DNA from: Methanofollis sp.
GTDB taxonomy: Archaea > Halobacteriota > Methanomicrobia > Methanomicrobiales > Methanofollaceae
Direction: 5' to 3'
Assembly (NCBI GenBank): GCA_028696365.1
Contig: JAQVHG010000051.1
Location: forward strand, 5,299 to 10,650
Length of the DNA stretch: 5,352 bases
Each line of letters begins with the position of its first letter. Within the stretch, counting starts at the first letter, position 1. The notes beneath the pieces are model-generated. The model was given only the letters and a program-made list of their open reading frames with translations. It ran no database searches and was not told the origin of the DNA. The translations under genes and the position numbers were made by a program. Below are positions 4,874-5,352 of this stretch, one piece after another.

Positions 4874-5352
4874 ATGCAGAGAAAACACACCACCCTGCTC
4901 GTCGTCCTGCTCTTTGCTGGAATGATCGCCACTGCCAGCGCAGCGACCGACGGTGAAGCCCAGATCGGCGGAGACAAAGGCTACTTCACCGTCCACTGTA
5001 ATGTGGACGGGGCGGAGGTCTACTTTGATGACGACCTGAAGGGCGAGATCAAAGATGGCCGCCTCCTTGTCGAAGTCTATACGACCGCAACACCGTACAA
5101 GACGATCAGCGTCGAGGCGGAGGGCTACCAGACTCATACCGCCCCCATCCTGGAGTACCCGGCAAAGGACCAGACCATGGATATCAGGGTAACCCTGGAG
5201 CAGGCCCCTATCGGCGGGGACAAGGGAGCATACCTGGTGAAGTGCAATGTCGAGGGGGCGGAGGTCTACTTCGACAATGACTTCATGGGCGAGGTCAAGG
5301 ACGGAGAACTCCTGGTCGAGGTCTACACCACCGGCACCCCGTACACGATGAT
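4874..5352 (+). CDS. Secreted PEGA-like repeat protein (3' end outside window)
   Basis: The first 159 residues are visible and the frame is open at the window edge. Residues 1-23 form a signal peptide: basic MQRKH, a hydrophobic core LLVVLLFAGMIA, and an ASA cleavage site before ATDG. The product is therefore exported to the cell surface or outside. Two tandem repeats with a period of 82 residues follow, starting at I31 and I113. Each opens with IGGDKG and contains CNV(D/E)GAEVYFD, (K/M)GE(I/V)KDG, LLVEVYTT and TPY. The GAEVYFDD...G pattern is typical of PEGA domains, small beta-rich surface modules frequent in methanogens. Each repeat carries one cysteine (C42, C124), unusual for this domain. 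The repeats are also similar at nucleotide level, suggesting recent duplication. The gene has its own TATA box and ribosome binding site. Its ligand or partner is unknown. Confidence 0.9.
   Translation, partial: MQRKHTTLLVVLLFAGMIATASAATDGEAQIGGDKGYFTVHCNVDGAEVYFDDDLKGEIKDGRLLVEVYTTATPYKTISVEAEGYQTHTAPILEYPAKDQTMDIRVTLEQAPIGGDKGAYLVKCNVEGAEVYFDNDFMGEVKDGELLVEVYTTGTPYTM
4964..5209 (+). repeat. PEGA-like tandem repeat unit 1 (unit 2 begins at 5210)
   Basis: This 246-base unit encodes residues 31-112. The next unit begins ATCGGCGGGGACAAGGGAGC and continues in the same frame past the window end. Shared stretches such as GGGGCGGAGGTCTACTT are identical in DNA, which indicates a recent tandem duplication. 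Confidence 0.8.

Overview
The window looks like a piece of a moderately GC-rich euryarchaeal chromosome, most plausibly a methanogen of the Methanomicrobiales (Methanoculleus/Methanofollis-like). This placement is inferred. Several genes have AT-rich TATA-type boxes upstream instead of bacterial -35/-10 boxes. Ribosome binding sites resemble the archaeal GGTGAT/GGAGATC type, and the secreted protein at the right edge carries PEGA-like repeats, which are common in methanogen surface proteins. No 16S or other decisive marker is present.

Layout. Positions 1-457 hold no gene. They contain two abutting inverted-repeat elements and the oligo-T terminator of the next gene. A glutamine synthetase family gene runs leftward (458-1963), with a TATA box and a small inverted repeat near its predicted transcription start. 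Positions 1964-2671 hold that promoter and more repeats, with no convincing gene. Two leftward genes follow: a small heat shock protein (2672-3121, its start reassigned to an internal Met because a TATA box lies between the two candidate starts) and the 23S rRNA methyltransferase gene rlmH (3223-3702). Positions 3703-4873 are again repeats plus a promoter. A rightward gene for an exported PEGA-like repeat protein starts at 4874 and runs off the window.

The genes do not form an obvious pathway: nitrogen assimilation, protein quality control, ribosome modification and the cell surface. What ties the window together is the intergenic DNA. Every large gap is filled by members of one family of short non-coding elements. 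They begin with GGCTCTGTAGAAAYCC, end with its reverse complement, and have interiors that are long imperfect palindromes with very GC-rich hairpins. Two nearly full-length copies (231 and 237 bp) lie in opposite orientation, two short versions are about 150 bp, and several copies are truncated or chimeric. They look like fold-back MITEs (non-autonomous transposable elements) or a structured-RNA/REP-like repeat. Their ends sit directly against gene boundaries: the small heat shock protein stop codon, the rlmH promoter and the glutamine synthetase terminator. This repeat family is the most notable thing here.
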